Part shown: positions 17,035 to 25,702 of the stretch, piece by piece
Layout of the letters: every line of letters starts with the position of its first letter
Numbering within the stretch: the stretch's first letter is position 1
Assembly (NCBI RefSeq): GCF_003046175.1
Contig: NZ_PZZM01000001.1
Span: 2,993,001-3,057,000 of the forward strand
Length of the DNA: 64,000 nucleotides
Origin: Bosea sp. 124
GTDB taxonomy: Bacteria; Pseudomonadota; Alphaproteobacteria; Rhizobiales; Beijerinckiaceae
Direction of reading: 5' to 3'
Made by a program: the position numbers and the translations under genes
The notes under the pieces: generated by a model
The model's input: the letters and a program-made list of their open reading frames with translations, nothing else
Database searches by the model: none
Told to the model about the DNA's origin: nothing

Positions 17035-17799
17035 TCACACCGGCAGGTGCAGCCCTCTCACGCCGTCGACGATGAGCTTGAGGCCGACGGCGAGCAGGAG
17101 CCAGTAGATGATTGTGTAAAACCGTTCGGCCGGGACGCGGCGAACCAGCCAGACCCCGGCGATGGTGGACGCGATGGCGACGGGGAACAGGGCCAGCGAC
17201 GCCGTGAGATTCTGGGCCGAGAACTGGCCGAGCGCGATATAGGGGCCGAGCTTGATCAGGTTGATCAGCGCGAAGAAGATCGCACCCGTGCCGACGAAGA
17301 CGCCCGGGGCCAAGCGCTGCGGCATGACGTAGATCTGGAAGGGTGGCCCGCCGGCATGGGCGATCATGCTGGTGAAGCCTGACAACGCGCCCCAGAAGGT
17401 GCCGGCGCCGTAGCGCGGCTGTGCGACGGGGCCAGACGTCTTGCCCCTGGCCAGCATGCGGCGCAGGGCGAAGCCCATCGAGATCAGCCCGACCGCGAAA
17501 CCGACGGCGGCATCCGAGACCCGCGCGGCGAGCAGATAGCCGGCGAGGACGCCGAGCGTGGCGCCGGGCAGCAGCGTCGCGAGGTTTCGCCGGCTGAACT
17601 CGCGGCGATAGGACCACACCGTGACGACATCCTGCGAGATCAGCAGCGGCAGCATGATCGCCGCCGCCTGGATCGGCGGGACGAGGAGCGCCATCAGCGG
17701 CAATGAAAGCAGGCCGAGGCCGGAGAAGCCGCCCTTGGCGAGCCCCATCAGGATGACGGCCGGCACCATCACGGCGAAGAAGGTCAGGTCGAAAGTCAT
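17035..17799 (-). CDS. TauE/SafE family permease
   Basis: A 254-residue inner-membrane protein with about eight hydrophobic segments in the TauE/SafE pattern: the N-terminal repeat GLAKGGFSGLGLL and the second-repeat motif ALSGFTSMIAHAGGPPFQIY. The family exports or imports sulfite, sulfonates or other organic anions, and no specific substrate can be given. It lies upstream of the acyl-CoA synthetase on the same strand (92-bp gap) and diverges from prpE, so it may serve organic-acid metabolism; that is an inference. A second family member is at 43234-44013. Confidence 0.9.
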   Translation of the reverse strand: MTFDLTFFAVMVPAVILMGLAKGGFSGLGLLSLPLMALLVPPIQAAAIMLPLLISQDVVTVWSYRREFSRRNLATLLPGATLGVLAGYLLAARVSDAAVGFAVGLISMGFALRRMLARGKTSGPVAQPRYGAGTFWGALSGFTSMIAHAGGPPFQIYVMPQRLAPGVFVGTGAIFFALINLIKLGPYIALGQFSAQNLTASLALFPVAIASTIAGVWLVRRVPAERFYTIIYWLLLAVGLKLIVDGVRGLHLPV

Positions 17800-17994
17800 C
17801 TCCGGAGACGCTTCGCGCCCGCGTCATGACGACGCGGGGGCCCGCTGGAAGGCCTCCTGCTGGGCGAAAGTCTGACGGCCGGGCGCTTGCGCCTGCGGGG
17901 TCGAATGAGCACGATCCCGCGCAAAATGAGCCTCCGCCGCTGCCGGTTCCGGAGCGGGGTGTAGGCCAGAAACAGCCGAAGAGGAACGCCGCCG

Positions 17995-19911
17995 ATGAAT
18001 GCCTCGCATGCAAATGGCTACGCCTCGACCTATGCGCGCTGGCAGGCCGACCCGGAGCGCTTCTGGGGCGAGGCGGCGAAGGCGATCGACTGGATCAGGC
18101 CGCCGCAGCAGGTCTTCGACGCCGGGCAGGGCGCCTATGGGCGCTGGTTTCCGGACGCGACCTGCAACACCTGCTTCAATGCGCTCGACCGGCATGTGCA
18201 GGGCGGCCGCGGCGAGCAACCGGCCCTGATCCATGACAGTCCGGTCACGGGCACCAGGGCGGTCTACAGCTACGCGCAGATGCTGGACGAGGTCGCCGCG
18301 CTCGCCGCCGTGCTGCAGGATCTCGGCGTCGCCAAGGGCGACCGCGTCGTCATCTACATGCCGATGATCCCGGAGGCCGCCTTCGCGATGCTCGCCTGTG
18401 CGCGCATCGGGGCCGTGCATTCGGTGGTGTTCGGCGGTTTCGCGGCTAAGGAACTGGCGACGCGCATCGAGGATGCGACGCCCAAGGTGATCCTGAGCGC
18501 GACCTGCGGCATCGAGCCGAGCCGGATCGTGGAATACAAGCCGCTGCTGGACGAGGCGATCTCGCTCTCCGCGCACAAGCCGGATGCCTGCCTGATCCTG
18601 CAGCGCCCGCAGGTCGAGGCTTCGATGCATGCGGTGCGCGACAAGAACTGGCGCATGCTCGTGGCCGCCGCGAAGGCGAATGGACGCCGGGCGGACTGCG
18701 TCGAGGTCGCTGCCACCGATCCGCTCTACATCCTCTACACCTCCGGCACGACCGGCCGACCCAAGGGCGTGGTGCGCGACAATGGCGGCCATATGGTCGC
18801 GCTGAAATGGACGATGGACAATCTCTACGGCGTGAAGCCGGGCGAAGTGATGATCACGGCTTCCGATGTCGGCTGGGTCGTCGGCCACAGCTACATCGTC
18901 TATGCGCCGCTGCTGCAGGGCGCGACCTCGGTGCTCTATGAGGGCAAGCCGGTGGGCACGCCCGATGCCGGCGCATTTTGGCGGCTGATCGCCGAGCACA
19001 AGGCGGTCGTGCTCTTCACCGCGCCAACAGCGTTCCGCGCCATCCGCAAGGAAGACCCGCAGGCGAAGCTGCTCGCGGACTACAACCTGTCGCATTTCCG
19101 CGCGCTGTTCCTGGCCGGCGAGCGGGCCGACCCCGACACGCTGGTCTGGGCGCAGGACATCCTCAAGGTTCCGGTCATCGACCATTGGTGGCAGACCGAG
19201 ACCGGCTCCTGCATCGTCGGCAATCCGATGGGGCTGGAACTGCTGCCGGTGAAGCCGGGCTCGCCGACCGTGCCGATGCCGGGCTACGAGGTGCACTGCG
19301 TCGACGAGGGCGGCCGAATGGTGCCGGCCGGGACGATGGGCGCGATCGTGCTCAAGCTGCCCTTGCCGCCCTGCGCGCTGCCGACGCTCTGGCAGGCCGA
19401 GGACCGCTTCGTCGAATCCTATCTCGCGGCCTTTCCGGGCTACTATAATACCTCGGATGCCGGCTTCATCGACGCGGACGGCTATGTCTTCATCATGGGC
19501 CGCACCGACGACATCATCAACGTCGCCGGGCACCGGCTCTCGACGGGCGGCATGGAGGAGGTGCTGGCCTCGCATCCGGCTGTCGCGGAATGCGCCGTGG
19601 TCGGGATCAGGGACGCGGTCAAGGGCGAGCAGCCCTGCGGCTTCGTGGTGCTGAAATCCGGCATCAGCCAGAGCCCGGATGCGATCGAGCGCGAACTGGT
19701 GGCGCTGGTGCGCGAGAAAATCGGTCCCGTCGCGGCCTTCAGGCTGGCGCTGACGGTCGGGCGGCTGCCGAAGACGCGCTCCGGCAAGATCCTGCGGGCG
19801 ACGATGAAGAAGATCGCCGATGGCGAGGACTACGCCATGCCGGCGACGATCGAGGACCCGGCCGTGCTGGAGGAGATCGGCGTGGCCGTGAAGGCGAAGG
19901 GGCTGGGCTAG
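17995..19911 (+). CDS. prpE: propionyl-CoA synthetase
   Basis: AMP-forming ligase converting propionate, ATP and CoA to propionyl-CoA, feeding the methylcitrate or methylmalonyl route. The 638-residue product matches PrpE: N-terminal YARWQADPERFWGEAAKAIDW, P-loop YTSGTTGRPKG, the WWQTETG motif, GRTDDIINVAGHRLSTG, and a C-terminal catalytic Lys near 598 in KTRSGKILRATMKKIADG, with the PrpE-type tail DYAMPATIEDP that separates it from acetyl-CoA synthetase. It is divergent from tauE with 195 bp between them and is followed by a paired-hairpin element. Confidence 0.93.
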   Translation: MNASHANGYASTYARWQADPERFWGEAAKAIDWIRPPQQVFDAGQGAYGRWFPDATCNTCFNALDRHVQGGRGEQPALIHDSPVTGTRAVYSYAQMLDEVAALAAVLQDLGVAKGDRVVIYMPMIPEAAFAMLACARIGAVHSVVFGGFAAKELATRIEDATPKVILSATCGIEPSRIVEYKPLLDEAISLSAHKPDACLILQRPQVEASMHAVRDKNWRMLVAAAKANGRRADCVEVAATDPLYILYTSGTTGRPKGVVRDNGGHMVALKWTMDNLYGVKPGEVMITASDVGWVVGHSYIVYAPLLQGATSVLYEGKPVGTPDAGAFWRLIAEHKAVVLFTAPTAFRAIRKEDPQAKLLADYNLSHFRALFLAGERADPDTLVWAQDILKVPVIDHWWQTETGSCIVGNPMGLELLPVKPGSPTVPMPGYEVHCVDEGGRMVPAGTMGAIVLKLPLPPCALPTLWQAEDRFVESYLAAFPGYYNTSDAGFIDADGYVFIMGRTDDIINVAGHRLSTGGMEEVLASHPAVAECAVVGIRDAVKGEQPCGFVVLKSGISQSPDAIERELVALVREKIGPVAAFRLALTVGRLPKTRSGKILRATMKKIADGEDYAMPATIEDPAVLEEIGVAVKAKGLG

Positions 19912-19917
19912 GCAATC

Positions 19918-19993
19918 TTCATTCTCGGGTGGAGCGAAGCGCAGACCCGAGAATCTCTTGCAGGAGATGCGCGGGCCGAGCCCGCGCATGATG
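19918..19993. repeat. paired-hairpin dispersed repeat
   Basis: Hairpin 1: ATTCTCGGGT (19921-19930) / ACCCGAGAAT (19945-19954). Hairpin 2: ATGCGCGGG (19967-19975) / CCCGCGCAT (19981-19989) with a five-base loop. It lies between convergent prpE and trcR. Related elements occur at 24329-24417 and 43138-43226. Confidence 0.8.
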
Positions 19994-20020
19994 TGTGGGA
20001 GCGTGGCCCGAAGGCTCAGC

Positions 20021-20743
20021 TCACTCCTCGTCCTCGTCGGCCGGGCGCTTCATCTGCTTGAGCTTGGCGAAGACGGAATCGACGTCGATCGCCGCCTCCT
20101 CCTCGCGCTTGGGCTTGCTCATGTCGGCGAAGGTCTGGCTCAAGGGAGCCGGCCCCGGTGCCGTGGTCTCCTCCGCCGGCAGCAGGGTCGAGCCCACCTC
20201 GGCGACCGCGGCCGGGCGGTCCTTGGCGGCGCGGCCGACTTCGAAGTCGAGATCGATCTGCGAGCACAGGCCGAGGCTGACCGGGTCGATCGGGGTCAGC
20301 GTCTGGGCGTTCCAGTGGGTCCGGTCGCGGATCTGGGCGATCGTCGACTTGGTCGTGCCGATCAGGCGGATGACCTGCGCGTCCTTGAGCTCGGGATGGT
20401 TGCGCAGCAGCCAGAGGATCGCGTTCGGACGATCCTGGCGCTTCGAGACCGGGGTGTAGCGCGGCCCCTTGGCGCGCTTGATCTCGGGCACCTTCACCTT
20501 GCGCTCGGCGAGCTTGAGCTGGTGCGCCGGGTTCTTGGCGGCGCGTTCGAGCTCCTCGCGGGTGAGCTGGCCCGAGGTGATCGGGTCGAGGCCCTTGATG
20601 CCGGCGGCGACTTCGCCATCGGCGATGCCGCGCACTTCCAGCGGATGCAGTTTGCAGAACTCGGCGATCTGCTCGAAGGTCAGGGACGTGTTCTCGACCA
20701 GCCAGACCGCGGTGGCCTTCGGCATCAGCGGGGGATTCGACAC
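20021..20743 (-). CDS. trcR: cell-cycle transcriptional regulator TrcR (DUF1013)
   Basis: A 240-residue protein of the DUF1013 family, found almost only in alphaproteobacteria and annotated as the cell-cycle regulator TrcR. Seen: N-terminal MPKATAVWLVENTSLTFEQIAEF, a helix-turn-helix-like stretch, the conserved block RYTPVSKRQDRPNAILWLLRNHPELKDAQVIRLIGTT (about 95-131, part quoted by position), and an acidic C-terminal tail ending DEDEE. Probably binds DNA. It diverges from the DUF1192 gene, whose downstream region holds a CtrA-type box. The name rests on family memory; the family assignment is firm. Confidence 0.85.
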   Translation of the reverse strand: MSNPPLMPKATAVWLVENTSLTFEQIAEFCKLHPLEVRGIADGEVAAGIKGLDPITSGQLTREELERAAKNPAHQLKLAERKVKVPEIKRAKGPRYTPVSKRQDRPNAILWLLRNHPELKDAQVIRLIGTTKSTIAQIRDRTHWNAQTLTPIDPVSLGLCSQIDLDFEVGRAAKDRPAAVAEVGSTLLPAEETTAPGPAPLSQTFADMSKPKREEEAAIDVDSVFAKLKQMKRPADEDEE

Positions 20744-20983
20744 GGGATGTCTCCTGGATCTCGAAAGCCGGCATTCGAGGCCGGGTCAATGTCGCGGACA
20801 ATAGTTCTCAGGCGCCGACCGGCCTTCCCGGCCGGCCATCCAAATCATCGACGATGAGTGGGATGGCGCGCGTTATAGGCGAGGCCGGAACTGCTGTCCA
20901 AGAAAAAGCACGCCGATGCGTGCCTGTGGCGTCTCCCGGCCATCGGCCCTAATCTGCGTGCCCTTGCGCAGATGGAGGCCAGG

Positions 20984-21184
20984 ATGTCGCTCTTCCCCGA
21001 CGATGATCGTCCGAAACCGAAATCCGTCCACGAGATCGGACAGGATCTGTCGATGCTCTCGCTGGCGGAGATCGACTTGCGCATGGAGGCGCTGAAGGCC
21101 GAGATCGAGCGTCTGGCCGAGGTCAGGGTGAAGAAGGCGGCCTCGCGCAATGCGGCCGACGCCTTCTTCCGCAAAGCCGACTGA
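20984..21184 (+). CDS. DUF1192 protein
   Basis: A 66-residue helical protein beginning MSLFPDDDRPKPKSVHEIGQ and containing the family pattern LSLAEIDLRMEALKAEIERL. Members are small alphaproteobacterial proteins of unknown function, usually encoded beside RcdA (DUF1465). The ATG at 20984 follows GGAGG with a five-base spacer; an ATG four codons upstream overlaps this site and is rejected. Divergent from trcR across 240 bp. Confidence 0.88.
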   Translation: MSLFPDDDRPKPKSVHEIGQDLSMLSLAEIDLRMEALKAEIERLAEVRVKKAASRNAADAFFRKAD

Positions 21185-21207
21185 AAAGGCGGCAGCCTCC
21201 GGGCGCG

Positions 21208-21223
21208 TTAAGCCATCCTTAAC
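21208..21223 (+). promoter_or_regulatory. CtrA-type box TTAA-N7-TTAAC
   Basis: Exact match to the CtrA consensus: TTAA 21208-21211, seven bases, TTAAC 21219-21223. A -10-like TATGAA follows at 21234-21239, placing the box over the -35 region as in CtrA-activated promoters. Two GANTC (CcrM) sites, 21224-21228 and 21237-21241, flank the -10. CtrA binding is inferred. Confidence 0.65.
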
Positions 21224-21245
21224 GATTCCAAAGTATGAATCGAGG

Positions 21246-21336
21246 GGTCCAGATTGTCTGGATGTGAGTGGCTCCTGCCCGCTCTGTTTGACGCCTCCCT
21301 GTTGACCTTCGAGCCGCCCCCGGGCGGCTCTTTTTT
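21246..21336 (+). ncRNA. candidate CtrA-controlled small RNA (about 91 nt)
   Basis: Between a consensus CtrA box with -10-like element and a strong intrinsic terminator there is no reading frame of note. The predicted transcript starts near 21246 and has a 5' hairpin CCAGA-TTG-TCTGG (21249-21261), an unpaired middle with anti-Shine-Dalgarno-like CTCCTG and GCCTCCC, and the terminator stem with poly-U. That is the usual layout of a trans-acting sRNA. I do not recognise a named RNA family. An alternative is a short terminated leader of rcdA. Confidence 0.5.
21311..21336 (+). terminator. intrinsic terminator upstream of rcdA
   Basis: Stem GAGCCGCCC (21311-21319) / GGGCGGCTC (21322-21330) followed by six T. 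It ends the candidate small RNA and separates it from rcdA. Confidence 0.85.
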
Positions 21337-21352
21337 GTGGTCAGTACACGCG

Positions 21353-21373
21353 TTAAGGTTAACAACACCTTAC
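21353..21373 (+). promoter_or_regulatory. second CtrA-like site before rcdA
   Basis: TTAA (21353-21356), then TTAA-N7-TTAC (21359-21373), one base from the consensus second half. It is 103-123 bp before the rcdA start and downstream of the terminator, so it could control rcdA itself. Confidence 0.45.
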
Positions 21374-21475
21374 CGGCGCGGCTTCGATCCATCGGCGCTA
21401 TCTTTGCGACATCGGCGGCACGAGCCGTGACGCGTGCCATGCGAGCACGGTGTTGTGCCGATGGGAGACACCGCA

Positions 21476-22006
21476 ATGAACGATCTGATGATGCGCGAGC
21501 CGGATGTCGACGATGGCGCAATCTCCTTCGCCCGCGGCTTCGTCAAATCGGATGCCTTCATGGCGCTGTTTCGCGAGGGCATGGGCCTGGTCGAGCAGAC
21601 AGCGGCCTATCTCGACAGCGACGGCCGGGCGGATTCGGCGGCGCTGCCGCGCGAGGTTGCCCTGAGCTATGCGACCGAGAGCATGCGCCTGACGACACGG
21701 CTGATGCAGATCGCCTCCTGGCTTTTGGTGCAGCGGGCTGTCGCCGAAGGCGAGATGACGGTGGATCAGGCCCGCGCCGAGAACGACAAGGTCAGGATTC
21801 CCGAGCAGATCGCCTCCGCGGCCACGCTCGAGGCCGAGCGGCTGCCGGCCGGCCTGCGCGACCTGATGGACCATTCCTTCCGGCTGCAGAGCCGCATCCG
21901 CCATCTCGAAGGGCAGATGTCGGGCAAGGCGCCGGCTCGCGAAAAGGCCAATCCGGTTCAAGACCAGCTTGCCAGCCTGCAGGCCCGGCTCGGCCTGGCC
22001 CGCTGA
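21476..22006 (+). CDS. rcdA: protease adaptor RcdA (DUF1465)
   Basis: RcdA is a ClpXP adaptor that in Caulobacter helps deliver CtrA and other substrates for timed proteolysis. The 176-residue product matches DUF1465: FARGFVKSDAFMALFREGMGLVEQTAAYL near the start (by position 10-40), TESMRLTTRLMQIASWLLVQRA in the middle, and a helical C-terminus with LMDHSFRLQSRIRHLE. The ATG at 21476 is eight bases after GGGAG; upstream in-frame ATGs lack a site. Neighbours DUF1192 and rpmE are the usual ones. CtrA-like motifs upstream suggest feedback on its own target, an inference. Confidence 0.85.
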   Translation: MNDLMMREPDVDDGAISFARGFVKSDAFMALFREGMGLVEQTAAYLDSDGRADSAALPREVALSYATESMRLTTRLMQIASWLLVQRAVAEGEMTVDQARAENDKVRIPEQIASAATLEAERLPAGLRDLMDHSFRLQSRIRHLEGQMSGKAPAREKANPVQDQLASLQARLGLAR

Positions 22007-22067
22007 GGGGCTCCGAGCCCCTACTGTCGAATTCGTCTCGAATTCGCTGCGGAATATTCGAAAGCCC

Positions 22068-22115
22068 CTGAATCAAAAAAGGCCCGGTCGGTTCGACCGG
22101 GCCTTTTTGATTCAG
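22068..22115. terminator. bidirectional terminator between rcdA and rpmE
   Basis: Long palindrome: a CTGAATC arm with an A run on the left, GGCCCGGTCG / CGACCGGGCC stem, then TTTTT and GATTCAG on the right. It works for convergent rcdA (+) and rpmE (-). Confidence 0.9.
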
Positions 22116-22146
22116 ATCAGCGCGGACGAGGCCGTCCGCGGTCAGA

Positions 22147-22383
22147 TCACTTCTTGCCGAGCGAGCCGATCGCGGAGAAGCGCGAGTTGAAGCGCGAGAC
22201 GCGGCCGCCACGGTCCAGCATGTGCTGGGTGCCGCCGGTCCAGGCCGGGTGCGTCGTCGGGTCGATGTCGAGGTTGAGCGTGTCGCCCTCCTTGCCCATC
22301 GTCGAACGGGTGAAGTATTCCGTGCCATTGGTCATGACGACCTTGATGGTGTGGTAGTCGGGGTGGATGCCGGTCTTGGCCAT
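22147..22383 (-). CDS. rpmE: 50S ribosomal protein bL31
   Basis: A 78-residue protein of the large ribosomal subunit with the signature IHPDYH near the N-terminus and [19 protein letters not shown] in the middle. It contains no cysteine, so it is the zinc-independent (C-minus) form; this is usual in Rhizobiales. The ATG at 22383 gives the family start [11 protein letters not shown]. Divergent from the ABC exporter gene with 149 bp between them, and ended by the shared palindromic terminator. Confidence 0.97.
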   Translation of the reverse strand: MAKTGIHPDYHTIKVVMTNGTEYFTRSTMGKEGDTLNLDIDPTTHPAWTGGTQHMLDRGGRVSRFNSRFSAIGSLGKK

Positions 22384-22532
22384 GGCTAAATCCTCAAACG
22401 TCGATAAACGGGCGTGGTCGACAAGCAGGCAAGCCTGCCCGGCCCGTCGAATAATTCGTATGAGCCTGTCGTGAAGTCGCGTGCACATATCGCAGCCGGG
22501 CCGACAGCGCAAGCAGGACAGGACAAAGACGC

Positions 22533-24311
22533 GTGACCGAGGCCGAAAAAGACGAGACGAAACTGCGGCCCGACTTCCGCTCGCTGGCATCCTTCTGGCC
22601 CTATGCGCTGAGGCACAAGGGGCGGATCGGATTGGCGCTGCTGGCGCTGGTCGTCGCCTCTGTGGCGACGCTGGCGTTGCCGGTGGCGGTCCGCCGGGTC
22701 ATCGATGTCGGCTTTTCGGGCGGCGAGCAGCATCTGGCGAACAGCTATTTCATCCTGCTGATCGGTGTCGTCGCCGTGCTGGCGCTGGCGAGTTCGGCCC
22801 GCTTCTATCTCGTGATGACGGTCGGCGAGCGCATCGTCGCCGATCTGCGCTCGGACGTCTTCGCCCATCTGACGCGGCTGGAGCCGGCCTTCTTCGATTC
22901 CAGCCGGGCCGGGGACCTGGTCTCGCGGCTGACCGCCGACACCACCCAGATCAAGGCGACCTTCGGCTCGACGGCCTCGATCGCGTTACGCAACGCGATC
23001 ATGACCATCGGCGCGCTCGGTCTGATGATCGCGACCAGCCCGCAGCTCTCGGCCATCGTGATCGGGGCGATCCCGCTGATCGTGCTGCCGCTGGTCTTTT
23101 CGGGCCGCTCGGTGCGTCGGCGGGCGCGGGCGGCGCAGGATCGGCTGGCGGACGCCTCGGCCTTCGCCTCGGAGGCCGTCGGCGCGATCCGCACGATGCA
23201 ATCCTTCGGTGCCTCGCGGCAGACGGCAACGCGTTTCGCCAGCGCCTCTGACGAGGCCTATGACGCCTCGCGGGCTGCCACCGCCTCGCGGGCGCTGCTG
23301 TCCGGCGTCGCAATCTTCCTCGTCAGTGCCAGTGTCGTCTGGGTGCTCTGGACCGGCGCGACCGAGGTGTTCGAGGGGCGGATGACCGGCGGGCGCCTGT
23401 CGCAGTTCGTGCTCTATGCGGTGCTGGCGGCGAGTTCGCTCGGGCAGCTCTCCGAAGTCTATGGCGAAATCTCCGCCGCCGCCGGCGCGGCCGGCCGGCT
23501 CGGCGAGATTCTCGCTCTGAAGCCTGCCATCGCGGCGCCGCCGCATCCGGCGGCGATGCCGGAGCCGTCGCGGGGAGAGCTCTCCTTCGAGAACGTCTCG
23601 TTCAGCTATCCCGGCCGCAGCGTGAGGGCGCTGTCGGAACTCAGCTTCACGGTGCGGCCGGGCGAGCGCGTTGCGCTGGTCGGGCCGTCGGGCGCCGGCA
23701 AGAGCACGGTGCTGCAACTGGCGCTGCGCTTCTACGATCCCGGTTTTGGCCGCGTCGTGGTCGATGGCGTCGCCGGGCCGCAGGCCGATCCCGAGGCATG
23801 GCGGCATCGCTTCGCGCTGGTGCCGCAGGAGCCGACCGTCTTCGGCGTCTCGGTGCGCGACAACATCGCCTATGGCCGGCCCGAGGCAACGATGGCCGAG
23901 GTCGAGGAGGCGGCGCGGCTCGCGGCTGCCGATGGTTTCATCCAGGCCCTGCCGCAGGGCTATGACACGATTGTCGGCGAGCGCGGCGTGACGCTTTCGG
24001 GGGGACAGCGCCAGCGCCTTGCGATCGCACGCGCGGTGCTGAAGGACGCGCCGATCCTGCTCCTCGACGAGGCGACGAGCGCGCTCGACTCCGAAAGCGA
24101 GCGCGCCGTGCAGGACGCGCTCGACCGTCTGATGCGGGGGCGCACCACGCTGGTGGTGGCGCACCGGCTGGCGACGATCCTTTCGGCCGACCGTATCCTC
24201 GTCATGGAGGACGGCCGCGTGGTCGAGGAGGGGACCCATGCGGAGCTCAAGGCGCGCGGTGGGCTCTATGCGCGACTGGCGGCGCTGCAGTTCGGGCTGG
24301 AGGCGGCTTGA
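22533..24311 (+). CDS. ABC exporter, fused membrane and ATPase domains
   Basis: A 592-residue half-transporter of the MsbA/LmrA type. Six membrane helices span about residues 25-305; the nucleotide-binding domain has Walker [10 protein letters not shown] (384-392), signature [10 protein letters not shown], Walker [13 protein letters not shown] and the H-loop VAHRL. All motifs are intact, so a homodimer should be active. The substrate is unknown; lipid or hydrophobic-compound export is usual for the family. The start is a GTG at 22533 behind AGGACA. It lies next to rpmE, a placement I know from other Rhizobiales, and ends before a paired-hairpin element. Confidence 0.92.
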   Translation: MTEAEKDETKLRPDFRSLASFWPYALRHKGRIGLALLALVVASVATLALPVAVRRVIDVGFSGGEQHLANSYFILLIGVVAVLALASSARFYLVMTVGERIVADLRSDVFAHLTRLEPAFFDSSRAGDLVSRLTADTTQIKATFGSTASIALRNAIMTIGALGLMIATSPQLSAIVIGAIPLIVLPLVFSGRSVRRRARAAQDRLADASAFASEAVGAIRTMQSFGASRQTATRFASASDEAYDASRAATASRALLSGVAIFLVSASVVWVLWTGATEVFEGRMTGGRLSQFVLYAVLAASSLGQLSEVYGEISAAAGAAGRLGEILALKPAIAAPPHPAAMPEPSRGELSFENVSFSYPGRSVRALSELSFTVRPGERVALVGPSGAGKSTVLQLALRFYDPGFGRVVVDGVAGPQADPEAWRHRFALVPQEPTVFGVSVRDNIAYGRPEATMAEVEEAARLAAADGFIQALPQGYDTIVGERGVTLSGGQRQRLAIARAVLKDAPILLLDEATSALDSESERAVQDALDRLMRGRTTLVVAHRLATILSADRILVMEDGRVVEEGTHAELKARGGLYARLAALQFGLEAA

Positions 24312-24328
24312 TCTTCGCGCCGACGTCA

Positions 24329-24417
24329 TGCTCGCCCTCATGGCGAGCATCCACGTCTTGGACACCGCACTCTCCGGGGAAAGACGTGGATGGTCGGCTC
24401 AAGGCCGACCATGACGG
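24329..24417. repeat. multi-hairpin dispersed repeat
   Basis: Three nested inverted repeats: ATGCTCGCC/GGCGAGCAT (24329-24351), CCACGTCTT/AAGACGTGG (24352-24390) and ATGGTCGGC/GCCGACCAT (24391-24413), ending CATGACGG like the other copies. It separates the convergent ABC exporter and DUF1989 genes. Confidence 0.75.
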
Positions 24418-24423
24418 ACAGGT

Positions 24424-25278
24424 TCAGCCTGCTGTCCCATGCGTGCGCGGATAGGAGCTGGGTTCTGGCGGGACCCAGCCGGCGAGGAACTCCGGCTCGG
24501 TGCGGAATATTTCCACCCTGAGCGGAAAGCAGGCGGCGGCGTCGCTCGAATGGGTCGCGCTGCAATCGCCGCCGGGGCAGGCCGAGAGCGCGCCGAGCAA
24601 GTTGATCTCGGCGAAGAACTCGATGTAGTCCCCGGGCCGCACCGGGCTCGCCTTCATGAAGTACTGATGCGTATCGCTGGTGAAGCCGGTGCACATGAAG
24701 ACGTTGAGCACGTCATGGACATGCATCTCCGCCTCCTTTACCGGCAGCCCCGTGGCCTTGGCCAGCGCCCGCGTCAGGTTCGAATGGCAGCAATGGTGAT
24801 AGTCGCCGCCGCTGAGCAGGCGATTGGTATACGGGTCGCAGCGCGTGCCGATGACGTCGTGGATGCCGCCGCCATCCGCATCCCAGCCATACCAGCCGAG
24901 CGTGTCGTGGCTGATCGTCGCCATCGGGCGCAGGAAGGGCAGGCTGCTCCAGAGCCGGTTTCCTGTCGAGACATGGGTGGCATGGAGCTGGCGTGTCTTG
25001 CCGCTGAAGAAGCGCTCCGAGAGGTCGGCAGCGTTCCAGAGATTGAGGTCGCCGACCTGCGGGCCGTCGACGCCGACGATGCGGAAGAAATGCCCCTTGG
25101 GCACGTGGAACGCCCCGGCATCACGCGGCGCGACGAGAACCTCGTCGATCTTCGTCAGGTGCCGGCGGGCGTGCCCGAGCATGGCCATATCCGGCACCGG
25201 CAGGGCCTCGACCGGATAGCAGACGGTCAGGGGCCTGCTCCGGCGCAGGGCGGCGTCGGCGGGGTCGGCTGTCGGCAT
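24424..25278 (-). CDS. DUF1989 family protein
   Basis: A 284-residue cytoplasmic protein of the DUF1989 family, whose best-known members are the urea-carboxylase-associated proteins, now linked to carboxyguanidine deimination. Seen: GHFFRIVGVDGPQVGDLNLW, the GTRCDPYTN block, the Cys/His-rich SGGDYHHCCHSN and VHDVLNVFM, all family-conserved and suggesting a metal site. No urea carboxylase or second DUF1989 subunit gene is nearby, so the reaction cannot be assigned. The ATG at 25278 follows a GGGGGA; an upstream start at 25317 would add only a non-conserved leader. Confidence 0.85.
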   Translation of the reverse strand: MPTADPADAALRRSRPLTVCYPVEALPVPDMAMLGHARRHLTKIDEVLVAPRDAGAFHVPKGHFFRIVGVDGPQVGDLNLWNAADLSERFFSGKTRQLHATHVSTGNRLWSSLPFLRPMATISHDTLGWYGWDADGGGIHDVIGTRCDPYTNRLLSGGDYHHCCHSNLTRALAKATGLPVKEAEMHVHDVLNVFMCTGFTSDTHQYFMKASPVRPGDYIEFFAEINLLGALSACPGGDCSATHSSDAAACFPLRVEIFRTEPEFLAGWVPPEPSSYPRTHGTAG

Positions 25279-25325
25279 CGCTCTTATTCCCCCGTCTCTC
25301 GTCGGCTGCCGCATCACGGCCCGGC

Positions 25326-25643
25326 TCAGCGCGGCGGCAGGGCCGCGTAATAGGCGGCCAGCGCCGCGATCTCGTCCAGCGTCATGGTGCGGGCCATGAA
25401 GCGCATTTCCTTGTGGACGCGCTTGCCGGAGCGGAAAGCCAGCATCTGGTTGTAGAGATAGCGCTCGTTCTGGCCGGCGAGATGCGGCACCTCACTGTCG
25501 CGAGCGATGCCGTCCGGGCCATGGCAGGCGGCACAATCCTCGACCGTGGCGTGGCGGGGCTCTGCGAGGGCAGGGCCTATCGACAGGCCCATGGCCGCGA
25601 CCAGACAGGCCATCCAATGCCGGAGGCTGCTGCGAGCCCTCAT
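25326..25643 (-). CDS. small c-type cytochrome
   Basis: A periplasmic class I cytochrome c of 105 residues. Signal peptide with hydrophobic core WMACLVAAMGLSIGPALA, haem-attachment motif CAACH, then LAGQNERYLYNQMLAFRSG and a Met-rich stretch EMRFMARTM that supplies the sixth haem ligand, ending LAAYYAALPP. It is a single-haem electron carrier. The start is uncertain: 25643 gives a normal signal peptide, while 25697 has a better ribosome-binding site (GGTGAG) and lies eight bases from the upstream gene, but it makes a long N-region. Probably co-transcribed with the OmpA/MotB-like gene. Confidence 0.85.
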   Translation of the reverse strand: MRARSSLRHWMACLVAAMGLSIGPALAEPRHATVEDCAACHGPDGIARDSEVPHLAGQNERYLYNQMLAFRSGKRVHKEMRFMARTMTLDEIAALAAYYAALPPR

Positions 25644-25702
25644 CCGCGGGTTGGCTGCCGCGGCCGGAGCCCTTCGTCCCGGGCGCAGGTCCCGCATCGG
25701 TC

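Noticed and set aside
16943-18013. upstream extension of the acyl-CoA synthetase frame
   Set aside because: Open only by GC bias; overlaps tauE on the same strand and the family starts at 16942.
17824-19989. 721-codon open frame on the minus strand
   Set aside because: Antisense shadow of prpE, which has all ligase motifs.
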